Shown here piece by piece: positions 52,687-61,157 of a stretch of 64,000 nt of DNA. Location: the NCBI RefSeq assembly GCF_000154445.1, contig NZ_DS499563.1; one strand, written 5' to 3'. The notes beneath the pieces were generated by a model. It searched no databases. It was given only the letters and a program-made list of their open reading frames with translations, and was not told the origin of the DNA. Each line of letters begins with the position of its first letter. Positions within the stretch are counted from its first letter, which is position 1. Both the position numbers and the translations under genes were made by a program. The DNA comes from Intestinibacter bartlettii (GTDB lineage: Bacteria; Bacillota; Clostridia; Peptostreptococcales; Peptostreptococcaceae).

Positions 52687-54876
52687 CTATCTCTTATTTT
52701 CAATTTTTGAAAATAGTAGTCTAATTGAATTTGAAACTACAAATATTGTACTTGAATTGTGAAGTACAGCTCCCCAGAATACTGGTAATACACCTGCTGC
52801 ACTAAATACAAGACCTAAAGTATTTATACCTATAACTAATCCAAAGTTTTCTTTTACTACTTTCATAGTTTTCTTAGATAAATTCATAACTGCTGGAAGT
52901 GCCATTGGGTCATCTGTTTGTATTACTACATCAGATGTTTCTATAGCAGCATCTGTACAACCGCCACCTAATGATACACCAACATCAGCATATGCAAGCG
53001 CTGGAGCATCGTTTATGCCATCTCCAACCATTATTACTTTAGAGTTTTTAGATTGTAGTTTAAGTATAGTTTTTGCTTTATCTTCTGGAAGTAGCTCAGC
53101 CTCATATCCATCTACTCCAACTTTGCTTGCAACTATACTAGCTTGATCTTCTAAGTCACCTGTAAGTAATAGTATTTCGTCTACACCTTGGTAGCGTACA
53201 TTATTAAGAGATTTTTTCATATTTTCTCTCATCTTGTCTTGAATACCTATTACGCCTAGGAGTTCTTCATTTCTAGCTACATAAATTATACTTTGACCTT
53301 TTTTCTTTAAATTAAATGCTTCATCTTCTAATGTTATTTCTATATTATTTTCTTTTAAGAAAGTTTTATTACCTACTCTGATTATATCACCATCTATATT
53401 AGTTTCAACACCTTTAGCAATATGAGTAATTATTTCACCATGCATTGGTATTTTTATACCTTCACTTCTTACTTTAGATAATATTGCACTTGCCATTGGG
53501 TGTGCAGATGTTTCTTCTGCTGCAGCTGCAATTTCTAATAACTCTCTTGATTTTATACCATCTTTAGTTACTATATCTAAAACTTCTGGTTTACCTTCTG
53601 TTAAAGTTCCTGTTTTATCTAATATTAAAGTATCGGCTTCTGCTAATGCTTCTATATAGTTTCCACCTTTAATTAATATACCATTTTTAACTGCATTATT
53701 TATTGTTGCAGAGAATGCAGTTGCTGTTGATAATTTTATACCGCATGAGTAGTCAATTACCATCATATTTAATGCTCTAGTTGGGCTCTTAGTTGCTAAA
53801 TAAGTTGCTCCAGCTAAGAAAAAGTTAAATGGTATTAAGTAGTTAGAGAATTTATCAGCATAATCTTGGACCCTAGCTTTATTACAAGCTGCATCTTCAA
53901 CTAAGTTAATAATTCTTGATACTACTGTATCGTCTCCTGCTCTTTGTGTATCTATAACTATATTTCCGTTTTTAACTAATGTTCCTGAGTAAACTTCGCT
54001 ACCTATTTTTTTAATATGTGGAACATATTCACCAGTTACAGCAGATTCATCTACTATAGCTTCTCCACTTATTATTTTACCGTCAACGCATATTTTTTCA
54101 CCAGTATGGACTACTATTTTATCTCCTACTTTAGCATCTTCAACTGATATACGTTTAACTGATCCATTTTCATCTTGCTTCCAAACAAACTCTTCATTTA
54201 AATCTATCATATGTTTGATTGAATCTCTAGTTTTCTTCATTGTATAACTAGTCATAAATTCAGCTATATCTGATAATAAGATTATTGTAAGAGCTGAACT
54301 TGAATTTCCTAATAATATACTCGAAACTATAGATGAAATTGTAAGAGTATCTGCATTTGGTCGTTTATGTTTAATCATCCCTCCGATTCCGTCTTTGAAT
54401 AGAGATTTAGTTAAATACAATGCACCTAATGAGCATGGATTTAAAAATCTCTTATAAACTGGGAATATATCAGCATAATTTGTTTTCTTTATTATTGAAT
54501 AACCTATCAAACCTGCATTTAAAACAAGTCTTTTACCTATATCTTTTACATCTTCTTCTCTTTCTCTTTCGATTATGTTAGATGCTTCTAATTCTCTATG
54601 TTGTTTATACGCATATAAATAATATTTATTTAACACATCTGATACTAAATTTTTCAAATCAGCTTCATCAATTCGTGTTTTATCAAAAACTATAAGTATA
54701 TTTTTTGTTATATTATTTATTGTTACTTTCTTTACAAAACCTAAATCTATTATATCTTGTAATATTTGTTCATTAAATTCATTAAGATATTCTATAGCTT
54801 TACAATTTAATCTTATTCTTCCTGGCAATGAATGAACTATATTTAATTCAAACAAGTCCTTCTTTTGTCCAAACAC
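52687..54876 (-). CDS. fezB: P1B-type ATPase with SCG motif, ferrosome FezB-like
   Basis: A 729-residue heavy-metal-type P-ATPase. It opens with an HMA_2 domain (HSLPGRIRLN, about 15-24, no CxxC), then the actuator (ESAVTGE, 277-283), the intramembrane metal motif reading SCG at 377-379 where CPC is usual, DKTGTLT with Asp420, SAHPMAS (HP motif) and GDGINDAPALAYAD. The HP motif places it in P1B; the absent CPC and HMA_2 neighbours point to the P1B-6 type, which in Desulfovibrio magneticus and C. difficile is FezB, needed to build iron-phosphate ferrosomes. GTG start with GGGGTG upstream. Confidence that it is P1B is high; that it is FezB is moderate. Confidence 0.75.
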   Translation of the reverse strand: MFGQKKDLFELNIVHSLPGRIRLNCKAIEYLNEFNEQILQDIIDLGFVKKVTINNITKNILIVFDKTRIDEADLKNLVSDVLNKYYLYAYKQHRELEASNIIEREREEDVKDIGKRLVLNAGLIGYSIIKKTNYADIFPVYKRFLNPCSLGALYLTKSLFKDGIGGMIKHKRPNADTLTISSIVSSILLGNSSSALTIILLSDIAEFMTSYTMKKTRDSIKHMIDLNEEFVWKQDENGSVKRISVEDAKVGDKIVVHTGEKICVDGKIISGEAIVDESAVTGEYVPHIKKIGSEVYSGTLVKNGNIVIDTQRAGDDTVVSRIINLVEDAACNKARVQDYADKFSNYLIPFNFFLAGATYLATKSPTRALNMMVIDYSCGIKLSTATAFSATINNAVKNGILIKGGNYIEALAEADTLILDKTGTLTEGKPEVLDIVTKDGIKSRELLEIAAAAEETSAHPMASAILSKVRSEGIKIPMHGEIITHIAKGVETNIDGDIIRVGNKTFLKENNIEITLEDEAFNLKKKGQSIIYVARNEELLGVIGIQDKMRENMKKSLNNVRYQGVDEILLLTGDLEDQASIVASKVGVDGYEAELLPEDKAKTILKLQSKNSKVIMVGDGINDAPALAYADVGVSLGGGCTDAAIETSDVVIQTDDPMALPAVMNLSKKTMKVVKENFGLVIGINTLGLVFSAAGVLPVFWGAVLHNSSTIFVVSNSIRLLFSKIENKR

Positions 54877-54904
54877 TTGTTATCACCCCATTTTATATTC
54901 TTTG

Positions 54905-55282
54905 TTATATTGTCTTTATTGCTTCATTTAATTTTTGTTCTAAAGTATCTATTACAAATTCAAGGTTGTCTTGCCCGTTTTCTTCAATTAATTTGAAATC
55001 TCCTAAAACTATATCGATTACTTTATTTATCCATTTAACGATTTTTTCTTCATAAGTTTTCTTTGTATCATAAGTTATAACTACACTACCTGTAATGTAA
55101 TTAAATTCTACATCTTTTATTCCATCTAACATTTTTAATCCTTGTACTACATATTTGTCGTACTCTTTTGCCTCTTGTGGTATTTTAGATGCATTATTTA
55201 CTTTTAGTCTTAGTCTTCCTGGTATTGAATGTACCACCTTAAATTTTATAAAATGTTTAATTATATGATTCTTTATATTCAT
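54905..55282 (-). CDS. HMA_2-domain protein of the P1B ATPase cluster
   Basis: A 125-residue protein that is essentially one HMA_2 domain (VVHSIPGRLRLKVNN, about 16-30; then a beta-alpha-beta pattern to about 95) without CxxC and without a clear membrane helix. The same H-S-I/L-P-G-R-I/L-R motif occurs in its neighbours. A weak GGAAGG site lies upstream. It is probably a partner of the ATPase 29 bases downstream. Confidence 0.7.
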   Translation of the reverse strand: MNIKNHIIKHFIKFKVVHSIPGRLRLKVNNASKIPQEAKEYDKYVVQGLKMLDGIKDVEFNYITGSVVITYDTKKTYEEKIVKWINKVIDIVLGDFKLIEENGQDNLEFVIDTLEQKLNEAIKTI

Positions 55283-55311
55283 TTTTAATTTAAGCTTCCT
55301 TCCTATGTGTT

Positions 55312-55878
55312 TTAATTTGGTCTATTAATAAGTCCATATAACCACCATAAACATGTTATTCCTGCGGGTCTCACTCCTGGCCTTGTTTTTATATCGTAAA
55401 CTGCATATGTACCTAATAATAACATTACAGAAGATTTTAAATCTAATATCCCATTAGTTTTTTCATATATTGTGTGACTTAAACTATCTAGTATATCTAT
55501 ACTTTCTTTAGTTACTAAAGATTTATTTTCACTGTGCGCTTCATCTTCTAATCCTAGTACTTTTAATATTATTCCTATTATAAGCATTGGTTGTATTGTT
55601 TCTTCTTCATATTTAATAAGAATTGTTCCTATATAAGGATTTATTGATATTTCTGTTATGCCTGGTATTTGTGAAAATGTATTTAATAAAGCTTGTTTTC
55701 CATGTGGATTATCCTTTAAAACTTTACATTGTATTCTAATTCTACCTGGTATAGAATGTTTTACTTCCAATATATCTTTGAAATTTGGCAATTTGGGTTT
55801 ATATTGATCCTTTTCTTCATCCGAAGACAATAAAAAACTTGAAACTAAAATTAATGCTGCAATTAATTTATTGTTCAT
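55312..55878 (-). CDS. HMA_2-domain membrane protein, first gene of the P1B ATPase cluster
   Basis: A 188-residue protein: a short N-terminal hydrophobic segment (about 4-17), an HMA_2 domain (KHSIPGRIRIQCKV, about 37-50), and a C-terminal membrane region (about 140-180; LLLGTYAVYDIK, then RPAGITCLWWLYGLINR). The arrangement fits the small membrane proteins, such as FezA, that accompany P1B-6 ATPases. I take ATG 55878, with GGAGG six bases upstream; TTG and ATG codons just before it are too close to the site. The equivalence to FezA is tentative. Confidence 0.68.
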   Translation of the reverse strand: MNNKLIAALILVSSFLLSSDEEKDQYKPKLPNFKDILEVKHSIPGRIRIQCKVLKDNPHGKQALLNTFSQIPGITEISINPYIGTILIKYEEETIQPMLIIGIILKVLGLEDEAHSENKSLVTKESIDILDSLSHTIYEKTNGILDLKSSVMLLLGTYAVYDIKTRPGVRPAGITCLWWLYGLINRPN

Positions 55879-55914
55879 CATCAACCTCCTATATCAAATG
55901 GTTTATTTTATTCT

Positions 55915-55930
55915 ATTATTTTATCATAAT
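55915..55930. promoter_or_regulatory. Weak AT-rich inverted repeat upstream of the HMA cluster, possible Fur site
   Basis: ATTATTTTATCATAAT is partly symmetric and resembles a degraded Fur box (GATAAT words). It lies about 40 bases before the first cluster gene. In such AT-rich DNA this can occur by chance, so confidence is low. Confidence 0.2.
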
Positions 55931-56042
55931 ATTTATTTTTATATGATGTAAAATATTATTTTTCTTTCATATCTATTATAAAAAAATAGATCCCTTTGAC
56001 TTTTTGTTTTTCCATATTTTTACATTATACTACTAAACAATT

Positions 56043-56075
56043 AAAATAGGTATTCCATTTTAGAATACCTATTTT
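56043..56075 (-). terminator. Terminator after the propeller sensor kinase
   Basis: Thirteen-bp perfect stem AAAATAGGTATTC/GAATACCTATTTT with a 7-nt loop, with A- and T-runs at the ends. It separates the kinase from the HMA cluster. Confidence 0.88.
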
Positions 56076-56081
56076 AATAAT

Positions 56082-59000
56082 TTATATTACAATACTTTTT
56101 TCTATATCTCCATCTGCTGGAAGTATTATAGTAAATTTAGTTCCCTTATCGACTTCACTTTCAATATAAATCTCTCCATTATGCATATCTATTATATGTT
56201 TAGTTATTGTTAATCCAAGACCACTTCCACCTTTTGTCTCCATGCTTGAATCTACAATTTGATTAAATCTATCAAATATGTATTTATGATATTTTTCTTC
56301 TATTCCTATGCCTGTATCCTCAACAGTTATTTTTACTTTTTCACCTAAATCTTCAATGTCTACTGTTATCGTTCCACCACTTGGAGTAAACTTAGATGCA
56401 TTGCTAAGTAAATTGATAATACATCTTTCAATTTCGTTTCTATCACATTTAATTATCTTTTCCTCTGTATTTGTATCTATAATTAGATTTATACCTGTTG
56501 ATTCTATGGCATCTCTAACACTTAGTGCTATCTCTTCTACTATATATACTATATTTTCTTCTTCTAAATTTATTTTATATTTTCCATTTTCAATTTTTGT
56601 AGTATCAATTATATTGTTAATTAAATTCAATAACCTTTTAACATTTTTATTCATAACTTTCATATATTCATCTATTTTTTCTTTTGAAATTCCTTTTTCT
56701 GTCCTATTTAGGTTACTTATTAATTGTTCAACAGAACTTATTACATTTAATGGTGTTCTGAGCTCATGGGATAAATTTATAAAGTAATTATTTTTACTTC
56801 TCTCTGCTTTTATAATTTTATCAAATAGTTGCTTATTCGTCTCCATTTCATTTATAAGAGCTTCTGTTCTAATAGCAACTAAGTTATCTAGTTTTTTCAC
56901 TTTGTTGCTATTATTATAAATAATTAATACTATTATAACCATATACAATAATACTGCACCTTCACTTTTCCAAACTGGAGGTTTTATAGTAAAGTTAACT
57001 TTATATTCTTTACCCATAGTACCGTTTTGGCTTATCGCCTTTATCCTAAAGGTATATTTCCCTGGTGATAATTTATTAAATACAACTTCATTACTAGTAG
57101 TTGATACCCAATTATCTGTTATTCCATCTAATTTATAGTAAAATCTTAAATTATTATTTTTATATTGCGGGGTAAAGTATCTTATTTCTATGTCATTTTG
57201 ACTGTATGAAAATTTTAAATTATTTATATCTTTGTACTTCTCATTCATTACAATAAATTCTTCAAATGTAACTTTAGGATTATAATCTGTATATAACTCT
57301 TCTCTGTCACTTGGATCAAAGATATTTAATCCTTTTATACCTCCAAATACAAAACTTCCATCACTTGTTTTAAAATAAGATTTATCATTAAATTCATTAC
57401 TCTGTAATCCTTCTGCTTTGCTCAAATTTCTAAATTCATTTTTTGATAAATCAAATTTTGAAATTCCGTTATTTGTACTAACCCATGGATTACCATCATC
57501 ATCTATTAGTAAGCCATGAATTGTATTATTACAAAGACCATCTTCATCTGTATATTTTATAGATGTTCCATTCTTTTTATCAAATTTTATTAATCCTTCA
57601 CTTGTCCCTATCCATAAAATATTATCTTTTCCTTCAGCTATACATTTTATTGTACTTATTTCTTCTTTCGTTTCAGAATCTAAAATTTTGTATACTTTAC
57701 ATTTTCTTGTTTCAGCATCTAGCCTTATTAGTGAACCTTGAATATAAGTTCCAAGCCAAAATATACCTTCACTATCTTCATAAATTTCTTGTATATGCAT
57801 ATCTGATACAACATTTTCAAGCATATTCTTAGTTTTATCTTTTATTTTTCCAGTTTTATTATCTAAAATATTAATTCCATTTTCAGTACCTATCCATAAA
57901 TTGCCTTCTCTATCTACTAATAATGATTCTATTGAATCATCTAGTAATCCATCTTCTGTTGTATATTTTTTTATATTTAATGTTTTTCTATCTATTTGGT
58001 TTAATCCATAATCAGTTCCAACCCAGACTGTATCTTTACTTCCAGTTATAACTTTTATAATGTTACTGCTAAGATGATTTTTACCTTCTCCAGCATAAAT
58101 CCTAGTGTATTTGTTATTATCCTTATCCATTATATTTATGCCTCTATTTTTAGTTCCTATCCATAAAAGACCATTATCATCTTCATATACACCCTGTATT
58201 ATATTTGAACTTAATGAATTATCATTTAATGGATCAGATTTATATTGAATAATTTTATTATTAGGCTCAAATATATTTATGCCTGTATATGTCCCTACCC
58301 ATATTAATCCTGTACTATCTTGCATAAGCGAATATATATTATCATCTAATAAAGAATTATCATTAAAGTTACTGTAATATGTATAAAACTTTCCATTCCC
58401 TAAGTATTTGCATAATCCAGCATCTGTACCTATCCACAATGTTCCATTATTATCTTCTATCATACTCTTTGTTGTATTTGAAGGTATTGTTGTACTATCA
58501 TTTTCATCGTGATAATATCGTATTATTTCATTACTTTCACCTTCTTTTATTATTACCTTTATTAATCCATTATTGCTCGTTGAAACCCAAATATCATTTT
58601 CTTTATCTATTAAAATCGAATTTATTTTATCATCTTTTATTATTGAACCACTGTCATCACTATAATATTGAATAATCTCTTTTGTATTTCTATCTACTTT
58701 TATCAAACTCTTAGTCGTTCCAACCCAAATATTACTCGATTTATCTTCTTTAATATCTACAATATCTTCTGTTTTAAATATTTCTTGCTCATGTAATGCC
58801 ACTGTAAATTTATTGTTTTTTTCATCATATAAATATACATTTTTCTGAGTTATAACTATTAAAGTTCCTCTTTCAGTTAATAAAATACTCCTTACTTTAT
58901 AAAATGGATTTCCATTTTCATCACATTCAAAATTTGTAATTTCATCGGTTTTTAAGTTTATTTTACTTATACCTTTATTGGTTCCCACCCATAAATTATT

Positions 59001-59294
59001 AGAATTGTCTTCTTGCAAACTTAATATATAGTTATTTACTATTGAACCTTTTTTATATTTATCTGATTTATATACCTTTATTTCAAAGCCATTATATCTG
59101 TTTAGGCCTTCATTCGTTCCAATCCATATATATCCTCGGCTATCTTGATATATAGCTGCTGCTGTAGATTGTGATAATCCATTTTCAATAGTTAAATACT
59201 TAAAATTCATATGCTCTTGTGCATGTGATATCCTAGTAAAAGTACATATAAAAAAAACTGTTAAAATAAATAAAATATTATTTCTTATACTCAC
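56082..59294 (-). CDS. Two-component-propeller sensor histidine kinase
   Basis: A 1070-residue membrane kinase. After a signal peptide come about thirteen W-[IV]-G-T-x-x-G-[LI]-type Reg_prop repeats (about 25-640) that should form two seven-bladed propellers outside the cell, then a Y_Y_Y domain (about 655-735), one membrane helix (about 745-765), phosphoacceptor NLSHELRTPLNV and the ATPase domain with GGSGLGLTITKH. There is no attached receiver or AraC domain and no regulator gene nearby, so it is an orphan kinase. The GTG start at 59294 has GGAGGAG upstream. Its ligand is unknown; it neighbours the HMA cluster but has its own terminator. Confidence 0.88.
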   Translation of the reverse strand: MSIRNNILFILTVFFICTFTRISHAQEHMNFKYLTIENGLSQSTAAAIYQDSRGYIWIGTNEGLNRYNGFEIKVYKSDKYKKGSIVNNYILSLQEDNSNNLWVGTNKGISKINLKTDEITNFECDENGNPFYKVRSILLTERGTLIVITQKNVYLYDEKNNKFTVALHEQEIFKTEDIVDIKEDKSSNIWVGTTKSLIKVDRNTKEIIQYYSDDSGSIIKDDKINSILIDKENDIWVSTSNNGLIKVIIKEGESNEIIRYYHDENDSTTIPSNTTKSMIEDNNGTLWIGTDAGLCKYLGNGKFYTYYSNFNDNSLLDDNIYSLMQDSTGLIWVGTYTGINIFEPNNKIIQYKSDPLNDNSLSSNIIQGVYEDDNGLLWIGTKNRGINIMDKDNNKYTRIYAGEGKNHLSSNIIKVITGSKDTVWVGTDYGLNQIDRKTLNIKKYTTEDGLLDDSIESLLVDREGNLWIGTENGINILDNKTGKIKDKTKNMLENVVSDMHIQEIYEDSEGIFWLGTYIQGSLIRLDAETRKCKVYKILDSETKEEISTIKCIAEGKDNILWIGTSEGLIKFDKKNGTSIKYTDEDGLCNNTIHGLLIDDDGNPWVSTNNGISKFDLSKNEFRNLSKAEGLQSNEFNDKSYFKTSDGSFVFGGIKGLNIFDPSDREELYTDYNPKVTFEEFIVMNEKYKDINNLKFSYSQNDIEIRYFTPQYKNNNLRFYYKLDGITDNWVSTTSNEVVFNKLSPGKYTFRIKAISQNGTMGKEYKVNFTIKPPVWKSEGAVLLYMVIIVLIIYNNSNKVKKLDNLVAIRTEALINEMETNKQLFDKIIKAERSKNNYFINLSHELRTPLNVISSVEQLISNLNRTEKGISKEKIDEYMKVMNKNVKRLLNLINNIIDTTKIENGKYKINLEEENIVYIVEEIALSVRDAIESTGINLIIDTNTEEKIIKCDRNEIERCIINLLSNASKFTPSGGTITVDIEDLGEKVKITVEDTGIGIEEKYHKYIFDRFNQIVDSSMETKGGSGLGLTITKHIIDMHNGEIYIESEVDKGTKFTIILPADGDIEKSIVI

Positions 59295-59497
59295 TTCTCC
59301 TCCTAAATAAACCATCTTTTTATAATATTATACACAATATAATTTTTAATATATTTTATAACACATTATATAATATAATTTTATTTTTTAATAGGTATAA
59401 AAAAAAGAACGCACATATAATTTTATTTATATATACGCTCTTATATGTTATACATTAAAAACATAAACTATCCTATTAAAAAGTCTAAAATAATTAT

Positions 59498-60871
59498 TTA
59501 TAAAACTCCTGCTGGATTATTAATTTCTTCGTTTAATTTATTTTTTTTATCTATTTTCTTCATTTTTATATAATAAGTTAACATAAGAGGTACACATGCA
59601 GATATCCATGCTATTGGATCTGATAAACAAATACCCGTAAATCCTATAACTTTTGGCAGTGTAAATGCTACTGTAGCTCTTGCAGCTAATTCAAAGAAAC
59701 CAGCCATCATTGGCACAAATGATTCTCCCATACCTTGAAGTACATTTCTATATACAAATATAAATCCTAAAGGTATAAAGAATATTGCAGAATAATTTAA
59801 TACTTGTTGAGCATAAGCAAATATTTCTGGCGTTGGATTTTCTATAAATAACATTACAAAATATTTCCCAAGTGTAACTAATACAACTCCAGCTATTAAA
59901 CTTGTTATTATTGAAACTATATTCATTATTTTTATTCCGTGTTTTATACGATCAAATCTTCCAGCACCTAAATTTTGTCCTGCATAAGTTGCAACTGTAA
60001 CACCGAAAGATGTAGATGGTTGCATTACTAATTGAAGAACTTTTGATGCTGCTGTATAAGAAGCTATTACTACAGAACCAAATGTATTTATTGCACTTTG
60101 TATTATTATTATACCTACTGCAGTTACTGAAAATTGCATTGACATTGGTATTGCAATTTTTAAATGTGTAGTATAATATTCTTTTTCAACTTTGAAGTCT
60201 TCTTTTTTAAGTCTTAATATCTTGAATTTCTTATAGCTATATATAAAACAAAGGACTGCTGATACTCCTTGTGCTATATTAGTTGCATAAGCTGCTCCTG
60301 CAACCCCCATATTAAAGTTTATTATGAAAATTAAGTCTAAAATAACATTTAGAATTGATGCCACTATTAAGAAATATAATGGAGTTTTACTATCTCCTAA
60401 TGCTCTTAATATTCCTGCTGCCATATTATATCCCGTTTGAGTTATTATTCCTGCATAAATTAATGTGATATATACCCTTGCATCTTCATAAATATTTTCT
60501 GGTGTATTCATCATATTAAGAAGTGGTTTTACTGCTAACAATGCTACTATTGTGATTATTACTGTCAATACTATAGTAAGTGTTATATTACTTGCTACTG
60601 CTTTTTTTACACCTTTTTCGTCCTTTGCTCCGAACTTTTGTGCTACTAAGACAGCAAATCCGCTTGTAAGTCCTAATACTAGACCATTTACTAAGAAAAA
60701 TAGTGAATTACATGCACCTAATGCTGCAAGTGCATTAACACCAACAAATCTTCCTACTATTATAGTATCTACCATACTATAAAGCTGTTGAAATATATTA
60801 CCGATTAAAAGTGGTATCGTGAAATATATAAATATTTTTAGGGGATTGCCCTTTGTCATATCATTAGTCAT
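59498..60871 (-). CDS. MATE-family efflux transporter
   Basis: A 457-residue MATE exporter with twelve predicted helices (QQLYSMVDTIIVGRFVGVNA at about 24-43, and AGQNLGAGRFDRIKHG). The start ATG has GGAGG nine bases upstream. A terminator in its 5' leader (60912-60948) suggests control by attenuation. It differs from the MATE protein at 50.1 kb and may have a different substrate. Confidence 0.88.
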   Translation of the reverse strand: MTNDMTKGNPLKIFIYFTIPLLIGNIFQQLYSMVDTIIVGRFVGVNALAALGACNSLFFLVNGLVLGLTSGFAVLVAQKFGAKDEKGVKKAVASNITLTIVLTVIITIVALLAVKPLLNMMNTPENIYEDARVYITLIYAGIITQTGYNMAAGILRALGDSKTPLYFLIVASILNVILDLIFIINFNMGVAGAAYATNIAQGVSAVLCFIYSYKKFKILRLKKEDFKVEKEYYTTHLKIAIPMSMQFSVTAVGIIIIQSAINTFGSVVIASYTAASKVLQLVMQPSTSFGVTVATYAGQNLGAGRFDRIKHGIKIMNIVSIITSLIAGVVLVTLGKYFVMLFIENPTPEIFAYAQQVLNYSAIFFIPLGFIFVYRNVLQGMGESFVPMMAGFFELAARATVAFTLPKVIGFTGICLSDPIAWISACVPLMLTYYIKMKKIDKKNKLNEEINNPAGVL

Positions 60872-60911
60872 AATTCTTCCTCCCTCTATTTTTTATTTTT
60901 ACTAATTACAT

Positions 60912-60948
60912 AAAAAAACCCTCCTTATTATTGCTCAAATAAAGAGAG
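60912..60948 (-). terminator. Leader terminator upstream of the second MATE gene
   Basis: On the minus strand CTCTCTTTAT pairs with ATAAGGAGGG (two G-U pairs) and is followed by seven Us, 40 bases upstream of the MATE start. Upstream lies a second small hairpin (GGTAG/CTACC near 60979-60994). This layout suggests a regulated leader. Antiterminator and ligand are not evident. Confidence 0.55.
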
Positions 60949-61113
60949 TCGTTATTCAAAATTATTATTGCTTGATAGGTAGATAAACTACCCTAACATA
61001 TATTTTAACATCTTTTATTAATGTTGGCTATATATTTTATTATTTTATATCTTTTTCTTCATTAATATATACTTCTATAATACATTAGATAAAATATTAG
61101 TATTTGATGTAAT

Positions 61114-61151
61114 AAAAGTCAAGCTTATAAAATTTATAAACTCGACTTTTT
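61114..61151 (-). terminator. Terminator after the CoA-disulfide reductase gene
   Basis: AAAAGTC/GACTTTT arms around an AT-rich loop with further weak pairing, followed by U residues on the minus strand. Confidence 0.6.
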
Positions 61152-61157
61152 ATTCAT

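Noticed and set aside
55915..55930. Clear Fur box upstream of the HMA cluster
   Set aside because: Only a weak, AT-rich partial palindrome is present; listed with low confidence and not used as evidence for the ferrosome reading.
59403..59445. Imperfect hairpin between the MATE and propeller kinase genes
   Set aside because: Several mismatches and no clear U-run; not strong enough to call a terminator.
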